Origin: Microvirga sp. Mcv34
GTDB taxonomy: Bacteria > Pseudomonadota > Alphaproteobacteria > Rhizobiales > Beijerinckiaceae
DNA: 64,000 nucleotides
Assembly (NCBI RefSeq): GCF_024519725.1
Contig: NZ_JALJRK010000015.1
Span: 32,609 to 96,608, forward strand
Direction of reading: 5' to 3'
Shown: positions 39,206 through 48,726 of the stretch, piece after piece
How positions within the stretch are numbered: the first letter of the stretch is position 1
Layout: the number at the start of each line of letters is the position of its first letter
Notes under the pieces: generated by a model
Told to the model about the DNA's origin: nothing
Seen by the model: the letters and a program-made list of their open reading frames with translations, nothing else
The model's database searches: none
Program-made: the position numbers and the translations under genes

Positions 39206-40426
39206 ATGTTCAGAAGCTTCTTTCTCGCGGGTTTCGAGGGCTCCACAGGCTACAACCGGCACGGCCATTGGTTCGACCAGGTCGTGGCGACCGGACATGA
39301 CAGGACCGTGGACGAGGATTATCGGCAATTGGCCCGGCTTGACATCCATGCCGTTAGGGAAACGATCCGCTGGCCTTTGGTGGACCTCGGGCGTGGACGC
39401 TACGACTTCTCCACGGTGGAGCCCTTTGTCGAGGCATCTCGCCGCCACAAGGTGGAAGTCGTGTGGGATCTCTTCCATTACGGCTATCCGAAGAGTCTCG
39501 ACCTGTGGAGCGAGGACTTTCCCAGGCGCTTTGCCGATTACTGCTACGCGGTCGGGCGCTACATCGCCCGGCGGACGGAGGGCGTCTGCGCCTTCACGCC
39601 GGTGAACGAGCCCTCGTTCCTGTCCTATGCGGCCGGCGAGAAGGGCCTGTTCGCCCCCCATGTCACGGGGCGCGGCTGGGACCTCAAGGTGGCCCTGTCC
39701 CGTGCGGCCATCGAGGGCATCAACGCCTTGTGGGCGGCCTGTCCCAGCGCCCGCATGGTCAATGTCGATCCCCTCTGCCGCGTGGCCACGCCCCCGGATC
39801 GACCGGAACTCGAAGACGAGGCGAGGGACTTCAACGACCGTCTCGTCTTCCAGAGCTGGGACATGCTCTGCGGCCGCCTGCTGCCGGAGCTCGGCGGCAG
39901 CCGCAGGCATTTGGACGTGGTGGGGATCAACTATTACTGGACCAACCAGTGGGAATGGGGCGGGATTCCGCAGGCCGATGGGGTCATCCCGCCGCTGGCG
40001 GACGAGGATCCCCGCCGCTGGCCTCTGGGTTCCCTCGTCCGCTCGGTGTGGGAGCGCTATGGCGGCGAGGTGATGATCACCGAAACCAGCCATATCGGCG
40101 ACAGCCGCGGACGCTGGCTGCGGGAGGTGGCGCAGGAGGCGGAGGACCTGCTTCAGGACGGGGTGCCCCTGCGCGGAGTGTGCCTCTACCCGATCCTGGG
40201 CATGCCGGAATGGCACGACCCGGAGATCTGGACCCCTATGGGGCTCTGGGACCCTGTCTGCCACCGGGACCCCGACGGAGAGCGGCTGATCTGCGAACCG
40301 ATGCTCACGGCTCTGCAATCCGTCCGCCACGTGGACGAGCTCCATCGCAGGATCGTTGCCCGCTCACACACGGGAAAGACCACCGTTCGCCCCAGGCGCG
40401 TGGCCGGTGCGGTCGCGGCCGAGTGA
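39206..40426 (+). CDS. second GH1-like glycosidase
   Basis: The 406-residue protein starts at ATG 39206 after AAGGGGAGA; the longer upstream frame overlaps the preceding gene. The candidate acid/base is E135 (FTPVNEPSF) and the nucleophile E293 (MITETSHIG). DLFHYGYPKSLDLWSEDFPR matches the clan A barrel. It is a diverged paralogue in tandem with the preceding gene, probably cotranscribed. It ends nine bases from the convergent propeller-protein gene. Confidence 0.8.
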   Translation: MFRSFFLAGFEGSTGYNRHGHWFDQVVATGHDRTVDEDYRQLARLDIHAVRETIRWPLVDLGRGRYDFSTVEPFVEASRRHKVEVVWDLFHYGYPKSLDLWSEDFPRRFADYCYAVGRYIARRTEGVCAFTPVNEPSFLSYAAGEKGLFAPHVTGRGWDLKVALSRAAIEGINALWAACPSARMVNVDPLCRVATPPDRPELEDEARDFNDRLVFQSWDMLCGRLLPELGGSRRHLDVVGINYYWTNQWEWGGIPQADGVIPPLADEDPRRWPLGSLVRSVWERYGGEVMITETSHIGDSRGRWLREVAQEAEDLLQDGVPLRGVCLYPILGMPEWHDPEIWTPMGLWDPVCHRDPDGERLICEPMLTALQSVRHVDELHRRIVARSHTGKTTVRPRRVAGAVAAE

Positions 40427-40434
40427 CAATTCCG

Positions 40435-41592
40435 TCAGTTCACGGTGACCTTGAAGCGGACCAGGTCCCTGTTCATGGTCGGGCGCTTCGTCTGCCAGTT
40501 GAAGCGGGTCAGGTAGAGGTAGAACGTGCTTCCGGCCGTCTGGAACACCGGCGACGGACTGTCGTGATCGATGATCGAGGGATAGTCGTAATAGGCCTTC
40601 TTCTCCGTGGTGCCCCAGGGCGGGTCGAATGGAGCGAGCAGGGCGGCCGGCGACCAGTTCCGCAGGTCCGGCGAGGTCGCATAATAGACGCCACTGGTGT
40701 CGTCTACCCGCGTTGACCAGACGACCATCCAGAGGTTCCTGGATTCGAGCCGGACAAGGGACCGCACCTTGCCGGTCATGTCGCCGTTCCCGAGCCGATC
40801 GCAGGTGGCCTGAACGGGCTGCTGCCCATCGACCGGGTAGGGGTTCGGCGGAGGAACGAAGCGGCCCGCGTTCATCATCCGCCAGCCGGTCACGAGATCG
40901 GATCGCGGGGCGCGGAATAGGCAGTTCCCACGCCCGGCCGGTTCGGCGGCATCCTCCGTCCAGGCGATGAAATAGGCGTGCTCGTCATCGAACACGGTAT
41001 TCGAGAGGGTGAGGAAGCCCGCGGCCTTGGTGTTCGTGTCGAAGCGCTTGTTCGACCCGGCGACGAGGCGCCGCTCGCGGGGCAGGAGCTTGAAGGAGAA
41101 ATCCCGCTCGTTCGCCTCCAGGGCCACGAGCGAGAGATACCAGCATTCCGGCCTGCCGGGGCCCTTGGCGCAGAGGCCGTCATGGCGGAGCCCGGAGAAT
41201 TCCTGGCTCGCCAAGCCGAGAACACGGCCGTCTTCGAGCGGGATGAGGCTTTGGACCCAGAACCGGTCATTGAGCGCTGCGGGGTCCGCCGATTCCTCGC
41301 CCTGGAAGACGATGGAGCAATCCGTGCGCAGATCGTCGAAGCTCGAACCCTGCAGAACCCTGTTCCGGAAATGCGCCGCGATCAGAGCAACGGACCCGTC
41401 CTGGCGCCGATAGGCCCTTGCGGGCGAATCGGGGATCGTGCGCCAGTCGCAGCGCTGCCGCTCATAGCTGTAGACCACCTCGGGCTCGGGAGAGACCGAG
41501 ACGTGAAGCGGTTCGCCCGCGAGCACGGCCCTGCTCATCATCATGAGCAGAAGCGCCGGCCATGCGAGGGCGTTCCAGCATCTCATCCTCAT
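40435..41592 (-). CDS. secreted beta-propeller-like protein of unknown function
   Basis: The 385-residue protein begins with a signal peptide (MRMRCWNALAWPALLLMMMS, cleavage near VLA-GE). The mature part is rich in beta strands, with repeated features of five-bladed propeller glycosidases (GVYYATSPDLRNWSPAAL; YDYPSIIDHDSPSPVFQTAG). It could be a GH43/sialidase-like hydrolase or lyase acting on exported polysaccharide, but no catalytic set can be assigned by eye. It is the last gene of the leftward glycan operon, 15 bases downstream of a pyruvyl transferase gene. Confidence 0.65.
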   Translation of the reverse strand: MRMRCWNALAWPALLLMMMSRAVLAGEPLHVSVSPEPEVVYSYERQRCDWRTIPDSPARAYRRQDGSVALIAAHFRNRVLQGSSFDDLRTDCSIVFQGEESADPAALNDRFWVQSLIPLEDGRVLGLASQEFSGLRHDGLCAKGPGRPECWYLSLVALEANERDFSFKLLPRERRLVAGSNKRFDTNTKAAGFLTLSNTVFDDEHAYFIAWTEDAAEPAGRGNCLFRAPRSDLVTGWRMMNAGRFVPPPNPYPVDGQQPVQATCDRLGNGDMTGKVRSLVRLESRNLWMVVWSTRVDDTSGVYYATSPDLRNWSPAALLAPFDPPWGTTEKKAYYDYPSIIDHDSPSPVFQTAGSTFYLYLTRFNWQTKRPTMNRDLVRFKVTVN

Positions 41593-41607
41593 CGTGCGAA
41601 CGCCAGC

Positions 41608-42834
41608 TCAGGTGCCGGTCGCAATCCGGCGCAGGAAGGGGGCCGGCTGAAGCCTGTTTGCGGTGAGAAAGTCCAGATAGCGCGAGGCTGCCGCACTCCG
41701 ATGTCTGTCATAGGCGTCCGGATCGAACTGGATCATCTTCTTCAGGCTGGCGCGGGTGAGCGGCGCGGTCAGGTCGGTCGCGGCAACATGCGGGACGCCC
41801 GTGTTCTCGCAGAGCTCCCGGGTGCGGGAATCGATGGTGACCGTCAGGCCCATGCGTTCCGCCTGAAGGGCCAGGGCGACGCCATGGTATCTGGAGCCGA
41901 TGGTGAGGTCATGACGGCGCAGCGTGTCCATCCAGGCCGGGACGTCGTAGAAGGAACGGACGTAGTTCCGGCACCAAGCCTTGAATTCCTCGAAGGTGTA
42001 ATGCGGAACGGTGTGGTTGTGGATTTCCTTCAGCGCATGCGGGTCGATCTCGTCGAAGATCTCCCGCGAGACGCGGATCATCTCTCCCATCGATTGAACC
42101 ACATACTGGCCCGGATACATCGGGTCCATCATGAGGCCGATCAGCTGATGCTCGATCTCCCGGGTTTTCAGCCACGCCTGGTGACCCGCGGCGACCGAGA
42201 TGGAGCGCGGCAGCGCGAGGTCCGACCATTGCTTGTGGATCTTCTGGCCGAGGCCCGGATTCGGGTTTGTGAAATACGAAGGGCAGCCACCGGCAATCGA
42301 GCCGTGGATATCGAGCTTGTCGAGCTGCGAGGTGGTGAACGCGCCGCGCGTGTAGATGTTGGAGCCCGCCGAAGACGGATTGGAGCGCGCAATGACCTGG
42401 GCCCAGCGACGGGTGCCGTCGGTCAGCTGGATATCCTGATCGTAGCTGTCCGCCTGGGCGCCGAGCCCGATGGCGACGATCGGCAGCCCCGACTTCTCCA
42501 GGTTGTCCGCCATGGTGCCGTAATCCGTGTGGCGTCCCAGCTGGTTGGCGCACGGGATGACGATGATGTCGGCATTCTCCTTCAGGCTCTCGGCCGATGC
42601 GCTCCAGCTGAAGAACTTGACCGGGTTGGAGATGTGGCTGGCGATGGCATAGACGAAGGCCAGATTGCCGTTGTTGTGGCCGATCCCGTTGTAGAGATCC
42701 TCGAACGCGGCGTTCGAGTAGAGCCCGAGGGACGGATACTTCCACAGAATCGCGACCCGCAGGGGCTTGGCGGGAGCCTTCGGCGCGGGGGCGGGCTGGC
42801 TGAGCGGCTTGTCCATGGTCATTTCGTCGAGCAT
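41608..42834 (-). CDS. polysaccharide pyruvyl transferase family protein
   Basis: The 408-residue protein carries the family signature late in the chain (DLTIGSRYHGVALALQAERM), with RVAILWKYPSLGLYSNAAFE at the start and a central GLGAQADSYDQDIQL. Such enzymes transfer pyruvate from phosphoenolpyruvate to sugar hydroxyls, making ketals that give the polymer negative charge. A Pro/Ala-rich N-terminal stretch precedes the domain. The gene lies between galE and the propeller gene, in the same direction as the glycosyltransferases. A second family member is at 43948-45135. Confidence 0.85.
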   Translation of the reverse strand: MLDEMTMDKPLSQPAPAPKAPAKPLRVAILWKYPSLGLYSNAAFEDLYNGIGHNNGNLAFVYAIASHISNPVKFFSWSASAESLKENADIIVIPCANQLGRHTDYGTMADNLEKSGLPIVAIGLGAQADSYDQDIQLTDGTRRWAQVIARSNPSSAGSNIYTRGAFTTSQLDKLDIHGSIAGGCPSYFTNPNPGLGQKIHKQWSDLALPRSISVAAGHQAWLKTREIEHQLIGLMMDPMYPGQYVVQSMGEMIRVSREIFDEIDPHALKEIHNHTVPHYTFEEFKAWCRNYVRSFYDVPAWMDTLRRHDLTIGSRYHGVALALQAERMGLTVTIDSRTRELCENTGVPHVAATDLTAPLTRASLKKMIQFDPDAYDRHRSAAASRYLDFLTANRLQPAPFLRRIATGT

Positions 42835-42869
42835 ATGAAATCCATTCTGAAATCAGGTGTCGTCCGGGA

Positions 42870-43865
42870 TTAAGCAGCTTCCGCGCGGCGCAGCTTCAGG
42901 CTGTTTTCCCAGGACAGGGCGTGGCGGATGATCGCCTCGAGGTCGTCGAGTTTGGGAGACCAGTTCAAGGTCTCGCGAATTCGGTCGGCGCTTGCGATCA
43001 GCGTGGCGGGATCGCCTGCTCGCCGAGGCGACAGGTTCACGGGGAAATCGACGCCCGAAACCCGCTTCACGGCCTCGACGACCTCGTGCACCGAGTATCC
43101 GCGCCCATAGCCGCAATTGAACACGGTGCTGTTGCCGCCCGCATCGAGGTAATCGAGCGCGAGCATGTGGGCATGGGCCAGGTCGGACACGTGGATGTAG
43201 TCGCGCAGGCAGGTGCCGTCGGGCGTGGGATAATCGGTGCCGAAGATGTCGATGTGGGATCTCTCGCCCAGGGCTGCCTGGGTCGCGACCTTGATGAGAT
43301 GCGTCGCGTGGCGCGTGCTCTGGCCGCTACGGCCCTGTGGGTCGGCGCCCGCGACGTTGAAGTAGCGGAGAGCCACGAAGCGCAGGGGATGGGCGCGCGC
43401 CACATCCCTCAGCATCATCTCGGTCATGAGCTTCGACGTGCCATAGGGCGAGACCGGGTTGAGCGGCGCGCTCTCGGAAATCGGGCTCTCCCTGGCGTCG
43501 CCATAGACGGCGGCGGTCGAGGAGAAGAGGAACTGCTCGACGCCGTTCTGCACTGCCGCGCTGATGAGCGAGCGCGTCCTGACCGTGTTGTTCAGGTAGT
43601 ACTTCAACGGATCGGTGACGGATTCCGGAACGACGATCGAGCCCGCGAAATGCGCGATCGCCTTGATGGAATGCTTGCGGATGATCTCCGCCACCAGAGT
43701 CTCGTCACCCACATCGCCCTCGATCAGGGTCGCGGCCGGATGGACCATCCAGTCGAACCCGGTGCTGAGATCGTCCAGGACCACCACGTCCCTGCCGGCA
43801 TCGACCAATGCCAGAACCATATGGCTTCCGATGTAACCGGCGCCCCCCGTGACCAACACAGTCAT
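42870..43865 (-). CDS. galE: UDP-glucose 4-epimerase
   Basis: The 331-residue short-chain dehydrogenase/reductase starts at ATG 43865; the upstream open frame lacks coding character. It has the NAD-binding GGAGYIGSHM, the catalytic SSTAAVYG serine/threonine and the Y141-x3-K145 pair (SPYGTSKLM). It interconverts UDP-glucose and UDP-galactose, consistent with a galactose-containing surface polysaccharide built by the neighbouring genes. It lies within the leftward glycan operon between two pyruvyl transferase genes. Confidence 0.92.
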   Translation of the reverse strand: MTVLVTGGAGYIGSHMVLALVDAGRDVVVLDDLSTGFDWMVHPAATLIEGDVGDETLVAEIIRKHSIKAIAHFAGSIVVPESVTDPLKYYLNNTVRTRSLISAAVQNGVEQFLFSSTAAVYGDARESPISESAPLNPVSPYGTSKLMTEMMLRDVARAHPLRFVALRYFNVAGADPQGRSGQSTRHATHLIKVATQAALGERSHIDIFGTDYPTPDGTCLRDYIHVSDLAHAHMLALDYLDAGGNSTVFNCGYGRGYSVHEVVEAVKRVSGVDFPVNLSPRRAGDPATLIASADRIRETLNWSPKLDDLEAIIRHALSWENSLKLRRAEAA

Positions 43866-43947
43866 GATCGTCCCTCGTTCCTTGCTGTGACGTGATGAGA
43901 CATGAATGGGACGCCGGACGACGGCCGGCATCCCCGATGTGGGCCGA

Positions 43948-45135
43948 TCAGGCGGCCTTCAACTGCCTGACTTCGCCCTGCCGCATCACGGGCTGCATCT
44001 TCGTATCCGCCCCGTTCTCGACCAGGAACTGATGCATCTCGCGGTAGGTGTGATGATAGGCGCGGTTGAACCTGTCGAAGAGCGACTGGTCCCAGTAATC
44101 CTCGAGCCTGAACTCCTTGCCCGAGAAGACGTCGAAACTCGGGATCTGGTAGGTCTCGGCGAATTCGACGGTGCGGCTGTCATAGGTGAAGTAGATCGAC
44201 GGAACGCCGTTCGCGAGCGCCATCAGGTTGCCGTGGAGCCGGTATCCGAGGACCAGGTCCTTCTGCTGCACGAGATCCTCGTAATCGGCCACCACGTCGG
44301 AGTAGAACAGCCTCTCCCGGTGGAGCTTCTCCATGGTGTCGTCGAGATACCAGTCGTTGACCTGCTTGTCGGCGCGCAGGGCCTTGAACGCCTCTTCCCG
44401 CTGCTCGGCCGTGCCGAGGACGATCTTCTTTTCCTCGACCTCGCCCTGCGCCATCAGCACCACGTCGAACCGGGCCGCCAGGCTTTTCACGAGATCACGA
44501 TGGAACGTCAGGTATTGCTGGATGTCGCGGGCATAGGTGGACGACACCTCGCGGCGGACCGTGATGCCGGCCGTCCGGATGCTCTCCAGGGGCGGCAGCT
44601 GAATGTTCAGGTCAGGATTGTTGCGGCGGAACGCGGTCGGACATCCGACGATGCGGATGTTCTTGATCCCGAGATCCCAGAGTACCTGCGCCGAATAGGC
44701 GCCGCGCACGCCGATGGAAGTGGTGGAATCGGCCATCATGCGAAGGACGGTCTTGGTTTCCTCCGACAATTCGATCTTGCCCTTGACCGGCGCCTGGGCG
44801 CCGATGCCCCAGGCGATGACCGGGATCTTGAGCTTCTTGAGGACGTCGACCGCCTGGTTCCAGACCATGTCCTTGTGGACATAGTTCGAGCCGCGCAGGA
44901 ACACGTAATCGTACTCGGCATTGATCCGGTCGATCTGGGTCAGGTCCGGGTTGGCGATCTCCAGCGCATCGAGCTTGTCGTAGTTCAGAAGCTTCAACGA
45001 TGAGTCGAAGACGAAGGCGTCACCGATGTTGTGGTAATGGTTGATGCTGCGCTGGACATCCTTGTGCCGGTACCAGCGGACATTGTCGTGGTTGTAGACT
45101 TCGCCCGAAGGGCTGATGACGAGAATACGCTTCAT
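43948..45135 (-). CDS. polysaccharide pyruvyl transferase family protein
   Basis: The 395-residue protein shows the N-terminal ILVISPSGEVYNHDNVRWYR and NIGDAFVFDSSLKLL, the central VIAWGIGAQAPVKGKIELSE and the C-terminal LVLGYRLHGNLMALANGVPS signature of the family. It is only distantly similar to the pyruvyl transferase at 41608, so the two probably act on different sugars or linkages. It is part of the same leftward operon, between galE and a family 4 glycosyltransferase. Confidence 0.85.
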   Translation of the reverse strand: MKRILVISPSGEVYNHDNVRWYRHKDVQRSINHYHNIGDAFVFDSSLKLLNYDKLDALEIANPDLTQIDRINAEYDYVFLRGSNYVHKDMVWNQAVDVLKKLKIPVIAWGIGAQAPVKGKIELSEETKTVLRMMADSTTSIGVRGAYSAQVLWDLGIKNIRIVGCPTAFRRNNPDLNIQLPPLESIRTAGITVRREVSSTYARDIQQYLTFHRDLVKSLAARFDVVLMAQGEVEEKKIVLGTAEQREEAFKALRADKQVNDWYLDDTMEKLHRERLFYSDVVADYEDLVQQKDLVLGYRLHGNLMALANGVPSIYFTYDSRTVEFAETYQIPSFDVFSGKEFRLEDYWDQSLFDRFNRAYHHTYREMHQFLVENGADTKMQPVMRQGEVRQLKAA

Positions 45136-45171
45136 GATGGTGCCTCCGACTGTTGTTCTGCTGCGTGGCGA

Positions 45172-46479
45172 CTAGGCCGTCAGCGCGACCGTTGACGCGC
45201 TTGTCGCCTTCTTCGCGGCAAGGTCCTGGTAAAGATCGAGATGAATCCGGGCGCATTCCTCGTAGGTGATCGGCTGGCCGATGCCTGCGCGCAGGTCGCT
45301 CCACAGTTTCGGGGTCGTCAGGGCCTCGGTCATGCGGTCGACGAGATCCTGGGACGAACCGACGCGGAAATGCAGCCCGTTGACGCCGTCGACGATCTTC
45401 TCGGCCATGCCGCCGATATTGCTGCAGATCATGGGACGGCCATGATGGAAGGATTCCTGGATTACGATCGGCGAGTTCTCCCACCAGATGGAGGGAATGA
45501 TCGTCCAGTCGATGGAGCGCATGAGGCGCGGCATCTCGCTGTTCTGGTACGAACCGTAGAACCGGACCCGCGGTCCGGCGCGCTCCACGAGTTTCTTGAT
45601 CTTGTCCTGGAACGCCTCCGGCTGCCGCTCCAGGTTGCCGCCGAAGATCATCAGCTGGGCATCGTCGCCCCAGACCGCATCCGGAATGCACGTGACCGCA
45701 TCGAGCAGCACGTCGACGCCCTTGAACTGCGTGATCTGGCCGAAATAGCCGAACCGGGACCGCCGGCCTCCCCGCTGGGGCAGGCTGCGCGGCGGCGCGG
45801 TCTCGGCGATGTCGAGGCCGTTCTCGATGACGATGAAACGGGATCGATCCAGGCCCCAATCCACATAGCGGTCGACAAGGAACTGGCTCGGCGACACGAA
45901 GAAGTCGGCCACGTCGAGGAGACCGCGGATGAAATGCTCGCGGCGTAGGAAGCGTGCCGGGGAGATCTCCGGGAAGCAGGCGTTGCAATCCGACGGAGAG
46001 GCCCGGTCGCAGAGTTTCGTGCCGCCGGTCTTCACCATCTGCCCGTGATGGCTGCAGATCGACAGGAACTCATGGAACGTGATGACGATCACGCAATCGG
46101 GGAGCGCCCGACGGACGGCATAGATCATTTCGAGACCCAGGCCGATGAAGTGGTGGAAGTGGACGACGTCGGGTCTCAGGTCCTTCAGGACGCGAAGGAA
46201 GTCGCGCTCGATCTCCTCCGTGTTCCGGTTCGAGAGGAGGAAGTGATCGTATTCGTCCGCATGATAGAGGAACTCGCCCTCGGTCTGCCGGAGGCTCATC
46301 AGAGCCGTCCGGCTGTGCCGCGCGACCGGGTGGCCGACGCGAGCGAGGAAACGGGATTCGACGTTGCCGATCCGGTTGAGGCCCTTGTGCAGGTTATACG
46401 CGGCGATCTCGGCGCCCCCGAGGGAGAAGCTCGGATGGCCGTGAGAGACGATGAGGACACGGGGAGAGGGATTGGACAT
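45172..46479 (-). CDS. family 4 glycosyltransferase
   Basis: The 435-residue GT-B enzyme has the N-terminal VLIVSHGHPSFSLGGAEIAA, and the donor-binding C-terminal domain with WENSPIVIQESFHHGRPMIC and GGMAEKIVDGVNGLHF. Between them lies a four-cysteine cluster of pattern C-x14-C-x7-C-x2-C (ending CDRASPSDCNACFP), also present in the paralogue at 49485. It should add a hexose to the repeat unit at the cytoplasmic face. The gene begins seven bases from the preceding gene of the operon. Confidence 0.88.
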   Translation of the reverse strand: MSNPSPRVLIVSHGHPSFSLGGAEIAAYNLHKGLNRIGNVESRFLARVGHPVARHSRTALMSLRQTEGEFLYHADEYDHFLLSNRNTEEIERDFLRVLKDLRPDVVHFHHFIGLGLEMIYAVRRALPDCVIVITFHEFLSICSHHGQMVKTGGTKLCDRASPSDCNACFPEISPARFLRREHFIRGLLDVADFFVSPSQFLVDRYVDWGLDRSRFIVIENGLDIAETAPPRSLPQRGGRRSRFGYFGQITQFKGVDVLLDAVTCIPDAVWGDDAQLMIFGGNLERQPEAFQDKIKKLVERAGPRVRFYGSYQNSEMPRLMRSIDWTIIPSIWWENSPIVIQESFHHGRPMICSNIGGMAEKIVDGVNGLHFRVGSSQDLVDRMTEALTTPKLWSDLRAGIGQPITYEECARIHLDLYQDLAAKKATSASTVALTA

Positions 46480-46486
46480 GCTTTCA

Positions 46487-48673
46487 CTACCTCATGTTGT
46501 TGATGAGGAGCGACCACTTGCGGTCGAAGCTCCAGCGATCGACTTTCTGGGCCAGGCGGTGCGCGGGGAATGTCGAAGGGCCGACATCGTTGTCGGCTGA
46601 GATCATCTCGACATCGGGGAGCCAGACGGCGGGCGTTCCTCCGAGCCTCATCTTGAGGCAGAGGTCGCGCCCCTTCTCGCCGGCGCCCAGATAAGAGCGC
46701 GTGAAGCCGCCGACCGACGCGATGGATTCGCGCGAGACGATGCAGCACGAGAGCGATCCGGCGATGACCTCCGTCGGCTGCGATCCGCGCACCACGTCAC
46801 GCGGATAGCCTATATAGCGGTCGACGAGTTTCTGCTCCTCCTGGTCGAGCCAGGTTCCCGCGAAGCGGATGGAATTGTCCTCGTAGAGGATCGTGGGGCT
46901 GATCATCGCTTTGCCGCCGCGATTGCGATAGGCGCGCTCCAGCGACGAGATCCACCCGGCCTGCCGGGGCAGAACGCCGGCGGCGAGAAAGATCAGCGTT
47001 TCCGCCTTCGTCGCCTGAATGGCGGCCTCGAACGCGTCGCAGGCATCCTGCACGCCCGTCGCGCCGATCACCCGCACCTTGATGCCGTAGAAGCGCGAGA
47101 TCCGTTCCGCCTCCGGGGCGATGCTGTCGAAGGCCTCCAGGGGCGCGGCCACGATGATCGGCATATCCCTCGTCTCGGCGTCGAGCGCAAGAAGGGACAA
47201 GGTCACGGCCGCTTCCTCGACGTCGATTCCGGCTCCGATCACCAGAGCCCGGCCGGTCTCACTGTCGACGAAACCGAAGTCGCTGATTTCCGTGACAGCC
47301 GGCGCGGGCGCGGCCATGGCCTGCATCATGGGACCGATATGTCGCTCGATGGCGGCTCCGGCCGCCGCCGTCCGCGGATCGAGAGGCGAGATGAGCCGCT
47401 CAAGGGATCGGCGGGACATGCCGCGTAGCGGCGTGAGAGGATAGAACGCGACATTGTCGCCAGCAGCCATTTCGAAATAGACCGGTCCGTCCGCGGCCGT
47501 CGACGGGCCGGGCACGAAGGCCAGGAAGCCGTGATCGTTGCGGGCCGGGTCGAGGCGTCCGGCGAAGAGGCTGTTGTGCTGGAACGCCGACGAGACGTCG
47601 GACCGCGGCAGGCGGGTCCAGGTCTCGTCGATCCGCTGCTGCGTCGCGCCGACGCGCAGGGTGAGGGAATCCACATGGCCTTCCGGATCGAGCATCCAGC
47701 CGGCCACCAGCATCCCGCCGCCGGGAATTTCCGCCACCATGTCCATGCCGAGGCGAACCGGCAGTTTGAGATCCGAAACGGTATCGCGGCCGTCGAACCG
47801 CTCTCCGGCTCGCCGGAGCGTCAGCATCGTGTCGGGGTTCGCATTCGCGCGGACCAGGCCGTCCCGGATGTGCGCGGGAACGTCGGTCGGGGACAGAAGA
47901 ACGCGGCGCTCATAGACTTCGAGGCTCCGCCACCCGTCCCGTCCACGAAAGAACAGCTTCTTGAGCTTGCCGGGATCGATCGCGGAGGCTCCCGTGTCGA
48001 GCAGGCCCACGAAGCCCTTGCCCTGATCGCCCAGGTCGTTGCGGGGAACCGATGCCGACTTGACCTCGCCGGCCGTGAGCCCGTCGTGGGCCGCAAGGAC
48101 GCGGATCCGGTCGCACGGAAGGTCGGTGGCCCAGCCCTGAAGAAACACTTGGCCCGTGTCGATCGAGCCGATGACCTCGATCCAGCCATCCGTCGGGCCG
48201 GCGGCGCCGAGCACCGAAACGGCGGCTTCCAACCGCTTCTGGCTGGTCTTGCCGCCGAGCAGGGCATGAACGATGCGGTCGATGATGACGGACGAGCGAT
48301 CCCCCGCATCGGCGGAGATGATACGAATCAGCGTGGCGAGCGGAACCGCCGGCTTGACGAGGGTGTAGCGGATCGGCGGCCCGCTGCGCCGCATCACAAC
48401 CGAGCGCAGGCGGACCTTGGCGGCGAGGCGGATCGGCACGATGGCGACGAACCCCGTCGCGGCATCCGCAGGCGCGTCCTTGCGGGCCCAGCTGAAGGTA
48501 TCGGCCTTCATGGACATGGACGGATCGCCGTTGAGCAACGTCTCGACCTGATCGGTCATGGTGTCTGCCACGCCGGCGATCAGCGCAAGGTCATCGCCGA
48601 TCGGGGTGACGAGAGCGCTCTCGCCGTCGAGGGGCAGTTCGCGCATGTCCAAGGGTTGCGTATTGTACTGCAT
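46487..48673 (-). CDS. large GT2-like protein with degenerate catalytic motifs
   Basis: The 728-residue protein has two copies of a small beta module (about residues 155-225, VFLQGWATDLPCDRIRVLAA; about 310-350, LVAGWMLDPEGHVDSLTLRV), then a C-terminal GT-A domain (about 450-728). Compared with the intact paralogue at 51601, the DxD-region NSD is AAG here (LIFLAAGVLPRQAGW), and the ED of the catalytic base region is KG (GEKGRDLCLKM). It is therefore likely inactive as a transferase and may be a scaffold or partner. The family assignment is by alignment with its neighbour. Confidence 0.72.
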   Translation of the reverse strand: MQYNTQPLDMRELPLDGESALVTPIGDDLALIAGVADTMTDQVETLLNGDPSMSMKADTFSWARKDAPADAATGFVAIVPIRLAAKVRLRSVVMRRSGPPIRYTLVKPAVPLATLIRIISADAGDRSSVIIDRIVHALLGGKTSQKRLEAAVSVLGAAGPTDGWIEVIGSIDTGQVFLQGWATDLPCDRIRVLAAHDGLTAGEVKSASVPRNDLGDQGKGFVGLLDTGASAIDPGKLKKLFFRGRDGWRSLEVYERRVLLSPTDVPAHIRDGLVRANANPDTMLTLRRAGERFDGRDTVSDLKLPVRLGMDMVAEIPGGGMLVAGWMLDPEGHVDSLTLRVGATQQRIDETWTRLPRSDVSSAFQHNSLFAGRLDPARNDHGFLAFVPGPSTAADGPVYFEMAAGDNVAFYPLTPLRGMSRRSLERLISPLDPRTAAAGAAIERHIGPMMQAMAAPAPAVTEISDFGFVDSETGRALVIGAGIDVEEAAVTLSLLALDAETRDMPIIVAAPLEAFDSIAPEAERISRFYGIKVRVIGATGVQDACDAFEAAIQATKAETLIFLAAGVLPRQAGWISSLERAYRNRGGKAMISPTILYEDNSIRFAGTWLDQEEQKLVDRYIGYPRDVVRGSQPTEVIAGSLSCCIVSRESIASVGGFTRSYLGAGEKGRDLCLKMRLGGTPAVWLPDVEMISADNDVGPSTFPAHRLAQKVDRWSFDRKWSLLINNMR

Positions 48674-48726
48674 GGAAGACCTGAATTCCGTTCGATGACC
48701 GTTTCCGCGCGCTTCGAGAGGCGAGG

